A DNA stretch of 64,000 nt, taken from the NCBI GenBank assembly GCA_013407085.1, contig JACCGJ010001737.1, positions 1 through 64,000 on the forward strand, given 5' to 3'. Below are positions 45,850-56,468 of the stretch, piece by piece. A program made the translations under genes and the position numbers. Below the pieces are notes generated by a model. It had not been told where the DNA came from, searched no databases, and saw nothing but the letters and a program-made list of their open reading frames with translations. How positions within the stretch are numbered: position 1 is the first letter of the stretch; each line of letters begins with the position of its first letter. Source of the DNA: Atriophallophorus winterbourni. Taxonomy: Eukaryota > Platyhelminthes > Trematoda > Plagiorchiida > Microphallidae.

Positions 45850-46045
45850 TATAACACATTAGTAGCTCTGCTTGAAACCTGTATCGTTATTAACGCAACA
45901 AATCCAAAGCATTTTTCTACCGTTATCTTAGAGTCGCCATCAATGAACGTCCATGGCTGTCCGATCGACTATGTTCTCGTCTTCAAATACCTCGGTTCCA
46001 CTATGTTACCCAATGGCCAAACGAAAGATGTAATGAAGTTTAGGG
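45850..46045 (+). pseudogene. RTE-like RT C-terminal fragment
   Basis: Translates in pieces to INATNPKHF and CPIDYVLVFKYLGSTMLPNGQ, closely similar to 43200-43340. No catalytic region. Confidence 0.6.
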
Positions 46046-46277
46046 AGTTTTATGAAGCTCCATTTAAACTAACGAGTTTCAACGAGACACCATCGATAGC
46101 ATGATGTTTGGATAAATAACCGTGGTATGCAGGGTCTAAGACAGTGTGGAAATCGATAAAAAATGTCATCGTTTGCAGTTGGTACCGTGCACATGCTCCA
46201 GAATCCTGTGGAAGATGAATATTTTGATTGCACATCCCATCCCAAGGCGAAACCCAGCCTGATTCATCCTAGTGCTG

Positions 46278-46515
46278 CACGGATGTGCAATCGTACAGTA
46301 CTTATGTGCTGTGCGGCTAACACCGTGCTAAATTGATTGGCCATCGGGGGTGAGCTGCATGCCGAAACAGGCTGGAGTCTCACTACCATTTCTATTTTCT
46401 TTCTCATATCTGTCTAGGCCTGGGCAACCTGACAGTATGTTAGCCCACGTGCAGTCTCTGACTGTACGGCACTTTGCCTGGATCAGGCTTGTGCTTTCAT
46501 ACATACATACATAGT
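46278..46515 (+). mobile_element. SINE-like repeat X, full-length copy
   Basis: The longest copy: CACGGATGTGCAATCGTACA through to GCTTGTGCTTTCATACATAC plus a short CATA tail. TAGTGC lies at both ends and may be the target duplication. Confidence 0.75.
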
Positions 46516-47062
46516 GCGCAGAATTAGTGTGAAGTATAGTTTTGTCAAGCAGATATAGATTGAAAGCAGAAGTATTCAGTACCCGGAAGTCAGGTTTTAT
46601 TCACTTCAGAATGACAGTATGAGAGCTAAAATGGAAAGAGAGAGACGTGGGTAAAAGTAGGGTAGCAGATGTGCACAAAGGCAATGTCATATTCACAACA
46701 TAGTGGAAGACCGAATTTGCATTAAGGAGTACACATTTCAGCTGTGGTGTCGATGAGGTTTATTCCGTGGTATTTGGAGCAAACGTTTATGTCCATCTTT
46801 AGGTAAGGATAGGATGATAGACATACCCAAGTCTGCCGAAAAAATTCCGTCTACCAGACACAACAAAATAATTTGTGCATTGGCGGTATTAATGCGTTAG
46901 CACAAGGTTTAATAACTTCAACGTAAATCCCGCCCTTACCTGGCGATATAAAGTTTTTCATTCGTCGCTACACACTTGGGATCTCGGACTCTGATCGGGC
47001 ATAGTTGACTGGGTAGCTGCAGCTCTGTACTGTAATCATTGTACGGACATGTGACTTGCGAT
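46516..47062. other. Stretch without recognised features
   Basis: No coding frame, known repeat or RNA gene seen. Confidence 0.35.
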
Positions 47063-47069
47063 TCAGTAA

Positions 47070-47295
47070 CTGATTGGAATGCTAAACCCAACATGCTGTC
47101 TTGTCATTAAGGTCAAAGTCCAGCCGCCCTGACGAATCACCGAGGTTCCTGCTAAAATTACAAGTTCCAGATGCGAACGATTTAGGCGAAATAGTTTTCC
47201 AAAGTCTCCTATGTTCTCTGCGGCATCCATTTCAGATGCGGGTTCCCCACAGTATAGCTGATCATCCTCACGGGTGCATAGTGTAGCTGTTTTCT
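47070..47295 (-). pseudogene. RTE-like linker relic, minus strand
   Basis: The minus frame reads LYCGEPASEMDAAENIGDF and TSVIRQGGWTLTL, paralogous to 45420-45560. It is cut off on its right by repeat X at 47300. Confidence 0.65.
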
Positions 47296-47299
47296 GAGG

Positions 47300-47532
47300 T
47301 ATGATATGGTATGAAAGCACAAGCCTGATCCAGGCAAAGTGCCGTACAGTCAGAGACTGCACGTAGGCTACGATACTGTCAGGTTGCCCAGGCCTAGACA
47401 GATATGAGGGGGAATAGAAATGGTAGTGAGACTCCTGCGTGTTTCAGCATGAAGCCCACTACCGTTGGCCAATCAATTTAGCACGATGTTAGCCGCACAG
47501 CACAGAAATGCTGTGCGATTGCACATCCGTGC
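47300..47532 (-). mobile_element. SINE-like repeat X, reverse copy
   Basis: Reverse complement of the 46278 copy from GGTATGAAAGCACAAGCC to GCACATCCGTGC, about 230 bp. Confidence 0.75.
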
Positions 47533-48319
47533 GGTAATCAGAAGCACCATTCCTTTTGATTGATTTCTTATTCCAACGCACCGAATAAGAATAGTAGTTG
47601 TAGTGAAGTAGCACCCTACTAGCTTGGTGCTGTTCACTTTAGCGCTGGGTCAGGATTGCTGGTCTTATTCGTTCAAAGTCGATAGACGATGATCTTATTT
47701 CGTACAGCGTTTCACTCAACTATACACTTCAACCAATACAGTATACTTTGATAATATTACTTTTAAAATTAAGCGATTTATTTTCTTATTTCAAGGGCTA
47801 AAGTGTTATTTTTTAATAAACTTATTTGTCTGTTGCGCCAGAATGCTTCTTACTAAAATTCAGATGTACGTTCAACGTAACTCGTAGGCTTATTTCAATG
47901 GGTTTTCGGCACTTGAGATATGTGAGCCTTAATCGTTATTTAAATGTTTGTGATTGTTTGCGATCTAACCCAACTTCTGCATTTCTGTTCAAAACGCACT
48001 CTATTTCCTTCAACTCTTTTCTGTTGCCTCTCATATGGCAGTTTTTTCCCAGGCCATGATTTTTATTCCTTTTTAATGGCAGAGATTTTTTCATAAAGTT
48101 TTGTTTTTGTCGTTTGCACAGCGGTATTCTGCTTCTAATGCTTTAATAATTTTTCATTTAAGCCTAGGCAACCTGTAGTCTATCACTGCGTGGCACTTAG
48201 CCTGATTCAGGCTTGTGCTTCCATACAGACATATATACCATTATTATAAATTGCTGCTGTTTGGAAATTCGTTTTTAATAACTATTTATCCCATCTGCTT
48301 CAGTTTTGTGTCTACCAGC
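47533..48319. other. Upstream region of COX5B
   Basis: Mostly unrecognised. A partial repeat X (3' end only) lies at about 48163-48235. A pyrimidine-rich stretch ending in CAG at 48301-48303, 16 bp before the COX5B ATG, could be a 5' UTR or spliced-leader acceptor site. Confidence 0.45.
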
Positions 48320-49623
48320 ATGAAGCTGTTTCGTTCCCTTGTCATATCCAAACGACTGGGGTTGACATCATGTGTTCGCTACTCTACAAGTCAATCCGAT
48401 GAATGTAATTGCTGTCGCCTTGTTAGAAATTCTTTTAGCACCATGTTTTCCGCTTCTTCGCACGGCCGTGAAGCAGAACAATTTCGGGTTAGCTATGGTG
48501 CTAATGGGCGAAGAAGTAAGATTAATATTTTGTAATTTTATTCCAATTTACAGGATCCATACGAAGTTAAACGTAAGAAAACACCGATCGCTACCTCCAA
48601 GTCGAAACCAGTTTTAGTACCTTCAGATAATCAGACTCGGATGATTGGATGTGTATGTGAGTTCTACCGATCACGCATTTTAAAGAGGAGAATATTTTGT
48701 GTTGTTATTTTTTATGTTCCTTGATTAAAATCAAGTTACACCATCGTTGGCATTATTAGCGCTTCGATTGTTGAACCACGTTTTATGGGTATTTTTACTC
48801 GATAATCCCGTTTTATGAGCAATCTTACTGCACATTAAAATCCCTATCCGCACCTATTATTTCTTGCTAAGGCCCCACGATCTGATATCACAGTGCCTAT
48901 TTCCGCATTAGGATACGTCTCCAAACAGTCTTGCAGTATTTGTCTTCGTAGAGCTTGCCTAATCATGTATTTTGTCAAGTAGAGTGACGAGGAAAGCTTG
49001 TTATGATGCATGGCAGCAAAAGCCGAAATAAAACTGCCTACTGTTCTCTCCTCTACTCTTTCAAAACACTTGATTGAATGCTTGTTTCGTTTGAGGTATT
49101 GACACCTCATCTCAGTTTGTTTATGCGCACTCTTGTATAGATTCCGTAATTATTTACGTCTGCGTTCTCCCATGTTTTAGGATTTATTTTGTCATGGTTG
49201 TATGGCAGATAAGCATTCGGTACTTGCTATCGATGTAATGTTGTCCATGTTGATAATGATGATGATCACACATACATCGTCCCACACCGTGCATATTGTA
49301 TTGTAAACTGATAGTTGTCTTGGTCATAATGTCCATTCTGAATTGTACGCACTTTTCGTATGCTTTCGATCTGGCATGTGTTCCCCTTTTTCCAGTAGCA
49401 CTGGCCGTTAAATTATGCCTGCGCTGTTCTCCATCGGATGTTTGTATTGTTTCTAATTGCACCATCTCATCTTCTCTACTGTTTGCCTGCAGGCGAACCT
49501 GTCGCCGATGCAATTAACTGGATCGAATTGAACAAGGGTCCACCAATACAATGCTATTGTGGGCATTGGTTCCAACTGGTCAGCTACGAAGATTACTGCC
49601 TCCGACTTACCAACTCCAAATAA
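48320..49623 (+). CDS. COX5B: Cytochrome c oxidase subunit 5B, four exons
   Basis: Exons 48320-48404, 48439-48515, 48554-48656 and 49493-49623 join in frame to 131 aa. Introns are 34, 38 and 836 bp, all GT-AG; tiny 5' introns are a schistosome hallmark. Residues 1-25 are basic and lack acids (MKLFRSLVISKRLGL..), fitting a mitochondrial presequence. EEDPYEV (53-59) and VPSDNQTRMIGCVC (76-89) match the family. Zinc ligands are C87, C89, C109 and C111, with CYCGHWFQLV close to the insect CxCGHWFKLV form. The product is a nuclear-encoded peripheral subunit of respiratory complex IV on the matrix side. The start is the first ATG after a CAG acceptor. Exon 2 is chosen by phase and GT-AG sites and is the least certain part. 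Confidence 0.9.
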
Positions 49624-49642
49624 CCCACTCGTTCATCTGTCC

Positions 49643-50419
49643 TCATTCACCCTGTAGCTTTTCGTGGATCATCGTTCGAAGTACCCAGTCCATTGAAGAA
49701 ACGATCAGTCCGATACTTGTCATCAGTTGAGCTAGAAAATACAACACGTCAGATATGCACCTCAACACCGCTGTAAATGTATTCACGCAGGCTGCAATAT
49801 TTACCCCCAATGCTAACAATGTTTTGAAAACCTCGATTGTTTTTCTCGTGTATTGCATACAATTTTTATGCGTAACCCGCAGTTTTCCATTCCATAGTTG
49901 GATGTTTATGTCGGAGTTGATTTTGTTCACTGTGCCGTACAATAATTTAAGGTAAATTAACAGTAATTGACCAATGAATAGTTTGTATTGGGCCCACGAA
50001 TGCCGGGAGGCTGTCGTGATTTTAGCTTGCTCCCGATTCGGTCTTATATTTCGATCAATAATCCATACGATAATGGGTAGTAGAATCCATTCTCTTGTAA
50101 TACGTTCCGACTGGTTATAAATGGCCAATGTGGCGTATTGCATTATTCGATTCATCCTTCGGACTGTTTTACGAACTGGGCGATGTAAGGGTTTCATAAA
50201 GCGAGACAGTTTCCTCAAAATCCATCTGACTAACGAAATAATCAGACTCAGAGCGGATGTTGCCCAAATAAATATACGCCACTCGTTCGGTTGCGGCTGT
50301 GTTTCGACTTGTAGCGGCACCGCTGCTTCCTGTTCATGTGTATGGTTGGTGAATGGGTGTGCTGATCTGGAACCGCGAATTCGAAACATTGCTGTGGATC
50401 CATTACTAGTTCTAGTCAT
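49643..50419 (-). CDS. Unrecognised multi-pass membrane protein, intronless
   Basis: A 258-aa frame from the first ATG (50419), far longer than chance allows here. I do not recognise a family. An N-terminal polar region (about 1-45) precedes a hydrophobic segment (IFIWATSALSLIISLV), then a strongly basic stretch (RKLSRFMKPLHRPVRKTVRR), a second hydrophobic patch (WILLPIIVWII), a third (FIGQLLLIYLKLLYGTV) and a C-terminal hydrophobic region of about 55 residues (LLALGVNIAACVN..LIVSSMDWVL). No signal peptide precedes the first segment. Its stop lies 20 bp from that of COX5B, so the two genes are convergent and their 3' UTRs probably overlap. The frame is open for 16 more codons upstream without an ATG. 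A membrane location is inferred from composition only. Confidence 0.7.
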   Translation of the reverse strand: MTRTSNGSTAMFRIRGSRSAHPFTNHTHEQEAAVPLQVETQPQPNEWRIFIWATSALSLIISLVRWILRKLSRFMKPLHRPVRKTVRRMNRIMQYATLAIYNQSERITREWILLPIIVWIIDRNIRPNREQAKITTASRHSWAQYKLFIGQLLLIYLKLLYGTVNKINSDINIQLWNGKLRVTHKNCMQYTRKTIEVFKTLLALGVNIAACVNTFTAVLRCISDVLYFLAQLMTSIGLIVSSMDWVLRTMIHEKLQGE

Positions 50420-50469
50420 TCTGTGATGATCTCTATCGATTTTGTGATCATTTGAATAACGGATCAATT

Positions 50470-50905
50470 AGTCTGCTTTAACTGTTTGTGAGTGATCACC
50501 CAACATTGAAGGATCGGATATTTTATCCTTAAATATAACCGATTTCGTTGTGATCATTTCGTTAATAGCAGTTGCATATTAAGTAAACGAACATTGCTCC
50601 GTTCGCGCAACAGATATGCAAGGTAGGATAGCTCACAGTTGGTGACAATACCACGTTTTTAATTCTGGTGTTAGGTGTGTTCTGTGAAGCAGGAGTAAAA
50701 ACCTTCAGATGGTCCATGTGTGACGCTGTCTCCGCTAACTGGAGCACTTCCTACCTATAAAACCTGAACCGTTTTCACTGAGTACTGCATACGTCAACCG
50801 ATGTAGAGCCAAATCGCGTGACTGATGGTGAGCCATTGGCATGATAGTGACTTGAGACGGGATGCGAGGAAGGGTGATAGTATATGGCTTGTCAGATTGA
50901 AAACG
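50470..50905. other. Upstream region of the membrane protein gene
   Basis: No repeat or further gene recognised; presumably its promoter and the spacer to the CR1-like element. Confidence 0.35.
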
Positions 50906-51121
50906 ATGGCGGTACGTTCAACTTTGTTGCATTTGCCACGCTGAGTTACAAACTTTTACGAATTTTCACAATTGTACTGTAAAATAGAAACTCTATTTTA
51001 CTTATTTTCGAAAGTGTAAACACACAATTCATTAATGCACCTCTTGCTGGTTAATTACTTCCGTAATAAATTCAGTATTCCGTTTTAATCTTGCATCACC
51101 GTGTTTTAGCATTTTTCAACT

Positions 51122-52540
51122 ATGAATAATAAAACTGTTTGTATTAACGTGAAATGTGGCAAAAAAGTAGCCAAAAGTATTGAGTGCAATGCTTGCAAGC
51201 GTTGGGCTCACCCTGGCTGCTCAGCTATACATAAATCCCACTATGGGCTTTATGCGAAATTCCGCTGGCTTCCGTGGTATTGCAGTGATTGTCACAAGGC
51301 TGCCACTGACGCCGCATTTGTGTACCACGAACGGCGACCTAGTGTGACGCTAGCTAGTGCGTCGGAATCCGTGTCCGACCAAACTTATGCATCAGTCGCG
51401 CGGTCCAACTAAGTCCCTGGGCGGACTTCGGCGGTTATCAAGGCCAAACATTCGAGCCAGTTATCCCGCCCTCCCGTGCCATCCACCTCTGTCAAAGCAA
51501 AAAATTAACCTAAGCCTTCTAAAAGGCGGGTGTTCAGGGGCTATAAACCACCACTGACCGACGCTAACGTCACACTGGTCAAACAATCACCTACTAGTCT
51601 TAGACTACCTTCACGAATGGTGTCCAATACAGCAGGCACCCCAAGAAGGCAGGCTAAGACTACTAATTCCGGTAAAAATGGAAAGCAACATACAAATGTT
51701 GTCGGTTCCAACGCCATGGATCAAATTATTCTGCAGCTGAACAGTCTTCGGAAAAAAAATTGAATCATTACATGGCCCATCTTCGGCTCGAAAAAATAGA
51801 ACTCGTAATGTTCTAGTTTTCAATCGTGCCGAGCCCTTCATCAAGGAATCCAAATCTCGTAGAGATTTGGACCGCAGGTGTATCCACGATCTCTTTCGCA
51901 TGGTTGGGATGAAGCCTTCCACTCTCACGGTGCGAGTTCATCGTGTGGGTAGATGGAAGATGGACAACCGGCCTCGACCGATCCTAGTCGAGTTCAAATT
52001 TCAGGCAGATCGCGATGTGTTTTTGTCTAAGGCGGAACACATAACTAACGCCACTTTAGACAAACTCCAAGTGAAGCCTGACAACCCTCCTTTTGATAGG
52101 AGGCAGTACAATGTAGCTCCGACTGGGATTAACTTAGCTGTAGGGTCATCCGCTCCCCTTCAGCCTGAAGCGAAGCCGATCGCCACTGCATCAACAACGA
52201 TCGTACCGGAGCGTGCATCACCTATGATCTTGCTATCAGGTGCGCACGACGATCTGCTTAGCTTGAATGAAAAGGAAGCCAGTCAAGCCTTTCTAGTGGC
52301 AGCTCCCATGTTATTAATAAGGGCTCAATAGTCAGGCAACGTTCCATTAGCTTGAATGGCGTAGGAAGTCAGTCAAGCCTTTCTAGTGGCAGCTCCCATG
52401 TTATAAATGAGGGCTTAATAGTTAGGCAACGTTCCATTACCGTCGTGCAAGATGCACACGATATTGCTTCTCCTGCATTAAGCAGTACGCCAAAAAACGT
52501 GCAGCTTCCCCGGGTGCTTCGACCGAGGGCAAAGCACGAC
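51122..52540 (+). pseudogene. CR1-like ORF1 with PHD-type zinc finger
   Basis: The start at 51122 gives a Cys-rich finger in residues 1-60: C8, C12, C20, C23, then H28/C31 and W..CSDC near residues 56-59, a C4HC3 PHD-like pattern as seen in CR1 ORF1 proteins. The frame stops at 51412; later parts lie at 51530-51763 (same frame) and 51867-52331 (shifted), the latter with a basic VHRVGRWKMDNRPRPILVEFK segment resembling an RNA-binding esterase-less ORF1 core. The same segments occur in copy 2 (33412-34284). A tandem duplication at 52261-52438 disrupts the end. Confidence 0.75.
52261..52438 (+). repeat. 89-bp tandem duplication in ORF1
   Basis: The unit starting GCTTGAATG and ending CAACGTTCCATTA is present at 52261-52349 and again from 52350, with about ten differences. 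Copy 2 of the element shows no clear second unit. Confidence 0.8.
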
Positions 52541-52572
52541 TGAGCTTAGAAGCGCGCGTATCCAGTGCCACT

Positions 52573-53598
52573 GTGTTGTACGCTAATGTGTGCAGCATAA
52601 GAAATAAGTGGTCTGAACTTTCTCTTCGTGTAGCCGAGCTACACCCGAGGGTTATAGCGCTGTCTGAAACCTGGCTGTCTGCGGTTGATGTTGTGCCAGC
52701 TAGTATCAGCGAACAGTATCTTGTCATCAGATGCGATAGACCTGGCGATAGAAGAGGCGGAGGCGTGGCTCTTTTCCTTGAATATGGTCTGCACAATACG
52801 GGCCCAGGGTTATCACTCGCTATTGAAAATGTCCAAGTTGTTACTAGTGTCCTGACTTGCTACAAGTCAGCACTGGCGATTGCTTGTGTTTACGTCACGC
52901 CCTGTGCAACCCTGCGAGAAATTAGTCAACTGCTCGAGATGCTTGACGGGTTGTTTCAATCAGCCCCAAGCGTACTCATTCTAGGTGATTTTAATCTCCC
53001 AGATATAGACTGGTCAGCTCCCTCAGGGGTACTCACTGAGCAATCCGCATCTTTTCTCGATTGGATCCACTATCATGGATTACATCAGCACGTGAACAAA
53101 CCCACTAGGTTCCGCGATGGATGCACTCCATCCACTCTTGACTTGATGCTGTCGTCTCAGCTAGAAGCTGTCAAGAATGTCAAGTTCCTACCCCCTCTTG
53201 GCAAAAGCGACCACGTAATGTTAGGCTTCGAAGCGCTGTTGCGTTTTCACAAACCTCTTGCGCGCCCTAGACGTAATTTTAGGCGTGTTGACTGGGGCCT
53301 ACTTTTACAGTCATCAAAATCTTACCTTCTGTTCTCGAGTGATTCTAGTGTAACTGAAAACTGGGACAGAATTTGCAGATTTCTTAACGGGCTACAAGAC
53401 CTGCATGCTCCACTGCAATGCGTGAATAAGCACCAGCGGCCACCCTGGTGGTCTCCCAGCGTTCGTCGTTCTATTCGTAAACGTGATCGCTTATGGAGGC
53501 AATATAGGCTATCGCTCACCTCTGGTTCGTGGGTCCGTTACAGAACCGCCCGAAACGCTTGTGTCAGAATGCAGCGTGTGCTCAAACAGAAATTTTGA
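52573..53598 (+). CDS. CR1-like ORF2, endonuclease half
   Basis: A 341-codon frame. APE-type endonuclease motifs in order: YANVCSIRNKW (about 3-13), LSETWL (30-35), RGGGVALFL, then ILGDFNLPDIDW (about 136-147) and the catalytic SDHVMLGF near residue 214. The C-terminal part (RPPWWSPSVRRSIRKRDRLW) is the linker toward the RT. The frame ends with TGA at 53596-53598; the RT continues in the next frame, so a frameshift near 53590 splits ORF2. The nuclease nicks target DNA to prime reverse transcription. Confidence 0.85.
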   Translation: MLYANVCSIRNKWSELSLRVAELHPRVIALSETWLSAVDVVPASISEQYLVIRCDRPGDRRGGGVALFLEYGLHNTGPGLSLAIENVQVVTSVLTCYKSALAIACVYVTPCATLREISQLLEMLDGLFQSAPSVLILGDFNLPDIDWSAPSGVLTEQSASFLDWIHYHGLHQHVNKPTRFRDGCTPSTLDLMLSSQLEAVKNVKFLPPLGKSDHVMLGFEALLRFHKPLARPRRNFRRVDWGLLLQSSKSYLLFSSDSSVTENWDRICRFLNGLQDLHAPLQCVNKHQRPPWWSPSVRRSIRKRDRLWRQYRLSLTSGSWVRYRTARNACVRMQRVLKQKF

Positions 53599-55489
53599 GT
53601 TATCCTTAGCCAGGGATGCTAAATCCAACCCAAAAAGGTTTTATAGTTACGCGCAATCTAAAGGAAAAACTAGGGTAAACATCGGTGACTTAAAACTGGA
53701 GGATGGACAAGTAGCTAATAGTGACCTAGCTAAGGCGACAGCCTTCTCAAAGTTTTTCAGTATCGTTCAGCGAAGGGATAATTCTTTACTCACACCGTCT
53801 GAGTTGCTTAACTTTCCATCTGGTGTCCCTGCACTAGATGATTTGTCCTTTAATGAGGCGGAGGTGTATGGAAGAAGAAGAATGACTTTATTCGTGTTCA
53901 CGAATTTTCAGCAATTTTCACCTCTTATTGATGTTCGTGCTAACAAGGCTGAGGGTTCGGATGACATCCACTGAATTATGCTGAGAACTCTCGCCCCAGT
54001 GCTTGCAGAACCACTATGTGAGCTCTTCAATTCATGTTTGCACTCGGCAATGGTTCCTCGTGAGTGGAAAGAAGCCATAGTAGTACCAATACACAAAGGT
54101 GGTTGCAGGTCGATTCTTGGTAACCATAGACCAGTCAGCCTGACCAGCATCGTCTCGAAAGTATTGGAAAGACTTATACGCGACAAAATCTGCCAGCATT
54201 CTCTACTTAGTGTAGCTCAACATGGATTCCTGAAAGGGAGGTCTTGTCTGACTAACCTCTTGAGTTTCCTCAATATTGCTACGAAAATGTTGGATGAAGG
54301 GAAGCCGGTCGAAGCGCTCTACCTGGATTTTAGCAAGGCTTTCGATTCCGTCAGCCACAGATTTTTAGAAACTAAGCTGGCAGCAAAAGGCATACGGGGT
54401 AGTTTACTTGCTTGGATAAAATCATTCCTGACAGGTAGGACCTTTAGAGTACGAGTAGGATCTACGTTGTCGATCCAAACGGAGGTGATAAGTGGGGTGC
54501 CTCAGGGGTCTGTGCTAAGTCCGCTGCTCTTTCTGATTTTTATCGATGACTTGTCGCCTATCTTGGAGTGCCCGTGCTTCATTTTTGCGGATGACGTGAA
54601 GTTCATTGGTTCAACGAATGAAGATACTCTGTTGCACGACCTCGAGCGGGTCATGGACTGGTCCATACTTTGGGACCTCCCACTGAACCTCAATAAGTGC
54701 CAACTCTTGTCTGCTCTGGTCGACAAGATCACAGTCCAGGTGTCAGGTACTCCTATTAGCGTTGATGCCACACAGCGGGTTAAGGACTTGGGTGTTCTAG
54801 TTAGAGCTGACTTTAAATGGGAGGACCAATGCGCTGTTGCAGCGCAACGTGCAGGCAATGTGCTCTTTCGGTTGAAGTCGGTGCTTTCCAGCAGAAGTCC
54901 CGACGTGTTCCTGCCACTTTACAAGGCGTTCGTCAGGCCGCATTTGGAATATTGTGTCCAGGCGTGGTGTCCTCACTACCAGAAGGATATCATTCGACTT
55001 GAAAGCGTCCAGCGACTAGCAACACGCATGATTGAGGGTCAGCGTGGGAAAAGTTATGCTGATCGCCTTTGGGCTCTGTGTCTTTTCTCTCTTAAGCGTC
55101 GTCGCTTGAGAGGTGATTTGATTGAAACCTTTAAGATCTTAAAGGGCTTAAGCGGCGTTAATCCAGATGACATCTTTACCTTAAGTCCTAAGCTGGGCAC
55201 TAGCGGACACGCACTCAAGCTTGCTAAGGAACGATGTCGGCTAGATTCTAGGAAAAACTTTTTCAGCTTCAGGGTGGTCAACTTCTGGAACAAGTGTGTG
55301 TGTGAAAGCACAAGCCTGATCCAGGCAAAGTGCCGCGCAGTCAGAGACTGCACGTGGGCTAAGATACTGTCAGGTTGCCCAGGCCTAGACAAGCTCCATG
55401 AAGAACTTATCTCTTGTAGTTCCGTCTCAACTTTCAAGCAGGGTTTAGACCGTGACTGGGGTAAGTTATTCTCTGATTACATCCCATGA
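53592..55489 (+). pseudogene. CR1-like ORF2, reverse transcriptase half
   Basis: In frame 2 from the shift point; a TGA at 53972-53974 interrupts it, then 53978-55489 is open (503 codons). RT motifs: VPIHKGG, NHRPVSLTSIVSKVLERL, QHGFLKGRSCLTNLL, ALYLDFSKAFDSVSH, SGVPQGSVLSPLLFLIFIDD, the catalytic FADDVKFIGS, and NLNKCQLLS; then thumb and C-terminus YKAFVRPHLEYCVQAWCPHY. Other copies have a serine codon (TCT or TCG) where the TGA stands. About 50 extra bases near 53870-53920 (GAAGAAGAAG and following) are absent from copy 1 at 14170. A 99-nt repeat X insertion lies at 55295-55393. Confidence 0.85.
55295..55393 (-). mobile_element. Repeat X fragment inserted in frame in the RT ORF
   Basis: The 3' end of X in reverse orientation (TGTGTGTGTGAAAGCACAAG to CCAGGCCTAGAC), bounded by ACAAG at 55290-55294 and 55389-55393. 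Removing 99 nt restores gap-free alignment with copy 2 around TGGAACARGCT. The 33 added codons contain no stop, so the RT frame reads through. Confidence 0.85.
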
Positions 55490-55930
55490 TTACCATGCTT
55501 AGGTTGTCCTCCATTTTGCTCGCTATTCACTGTAGCAATTTTAGAGCATCTTCTTATTCTTGATTCTCCATCAGCTGACCTCTCACCGTGCTGGTGAGGA
55601 GAAACTGCCTTTTCTTTTTTCCAGCATCGATTATTGCGTGTTGCTGTCCTACTACTATCCTACTACTACAGCGCCTGGCACCGCGATCATCAGAGATTGC
55701 AAACAGAGAAGAAAGAAAATTACCTTTTGGCAGTGCATCGATTATAGCGCGGTGCTCCTCCAACTACATTCTCCTAGTCCTACGACCATCAGAGGTTCCA
55801 CACGGAGAAAAAGGATTGACCCTTTGGCAGTGGTGGGTGCTTCTCCGCAGCTTTCCACCGAAAGAAATTCTGGACGCTCGATTGGCTTGTCAGCCACTTA
55901 CTGTCCTGTGCCTACTGAACTGAATCGGCA

Positions 55931-56420
55931 TCAGTGGGATAATGCATTATTTACGTATATCGTAAGGTTTAATTCAAAAAAATGAAAATGACTTCTTCAA
56001 CATCGGTTGGTATGGGCAGTCCTGAGATCTTCTTCAGTGCCTACTCCTGATATATTCAAGATCAGGCCTTTCCTTGAATACGGTCTACCAGCGTGCTACC
56101 CATTATCAAGAGGAGAAAAAGCTATTCTCGAGAAACTTTAGTGGAGAGGAACAAAAGTGGTGAAATGTCTCCTTTTGCTCACTTATGAGGATCGTCTTGA
56201 CAAGTTGCGCCTGGATCCATTGAAGCATAGACGCCACCTGCCGAATTCTTCTGCGATGTTATAGGTCGATTTTACAATAGAAATTCCAATTGGCAGAAGA
56301 TAGAAGAGCTCGTGGTCATAGCCTTGAGTTAAAAGAATCGGAGAACGCTCCGACTCCCGGTGCAATTCACATTATCCACCCGGGTGGTCAACGCATGGAA
56401 TTCAACATGCTGTGTCGTTG
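55931..56420. other. Spacer between CR1-like and Tigger elements
   Basis: No gene recognised; short frames are overlapping and of chance length. Confidence 0.35.
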
Positions 56421-56468
56421 CAATATATATATTTATATATATAATTATATATATATATATATATATAT
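56421..56468. repeat. AT-rich microsatellite left of Tigger copy 1
   Basis: TA-dominated sequence directly abutting the element end, consistent with insertion at a TA site. Confidence 0.8.

Larger units (their letters stand above)
50906..55930 (+). mobile_element. CR1-like non-LTR retrotransposon, nearly complete
   Basis: About 5.0 kb. The 5' UTR begins near GGTACGTTCAACTTTG (shared with the copy at 33195), then ORF1 with a PHD-type finger, ORF2 with an APE endonuclease and RT, a 3' UTR of about 430 bp shared with copies 2 and 3, and a short TGAA-type end at about 55915-55925. Order and tail fit CR1/Jockey-group LINEs. ORF1 has a stop and a frameshift; ORF2 has one frameshift and one stop. 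It is the best representative of a family that also appears at 14048, 30590, 33195 and (3' end only) 59306. Confidence 0.88.
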
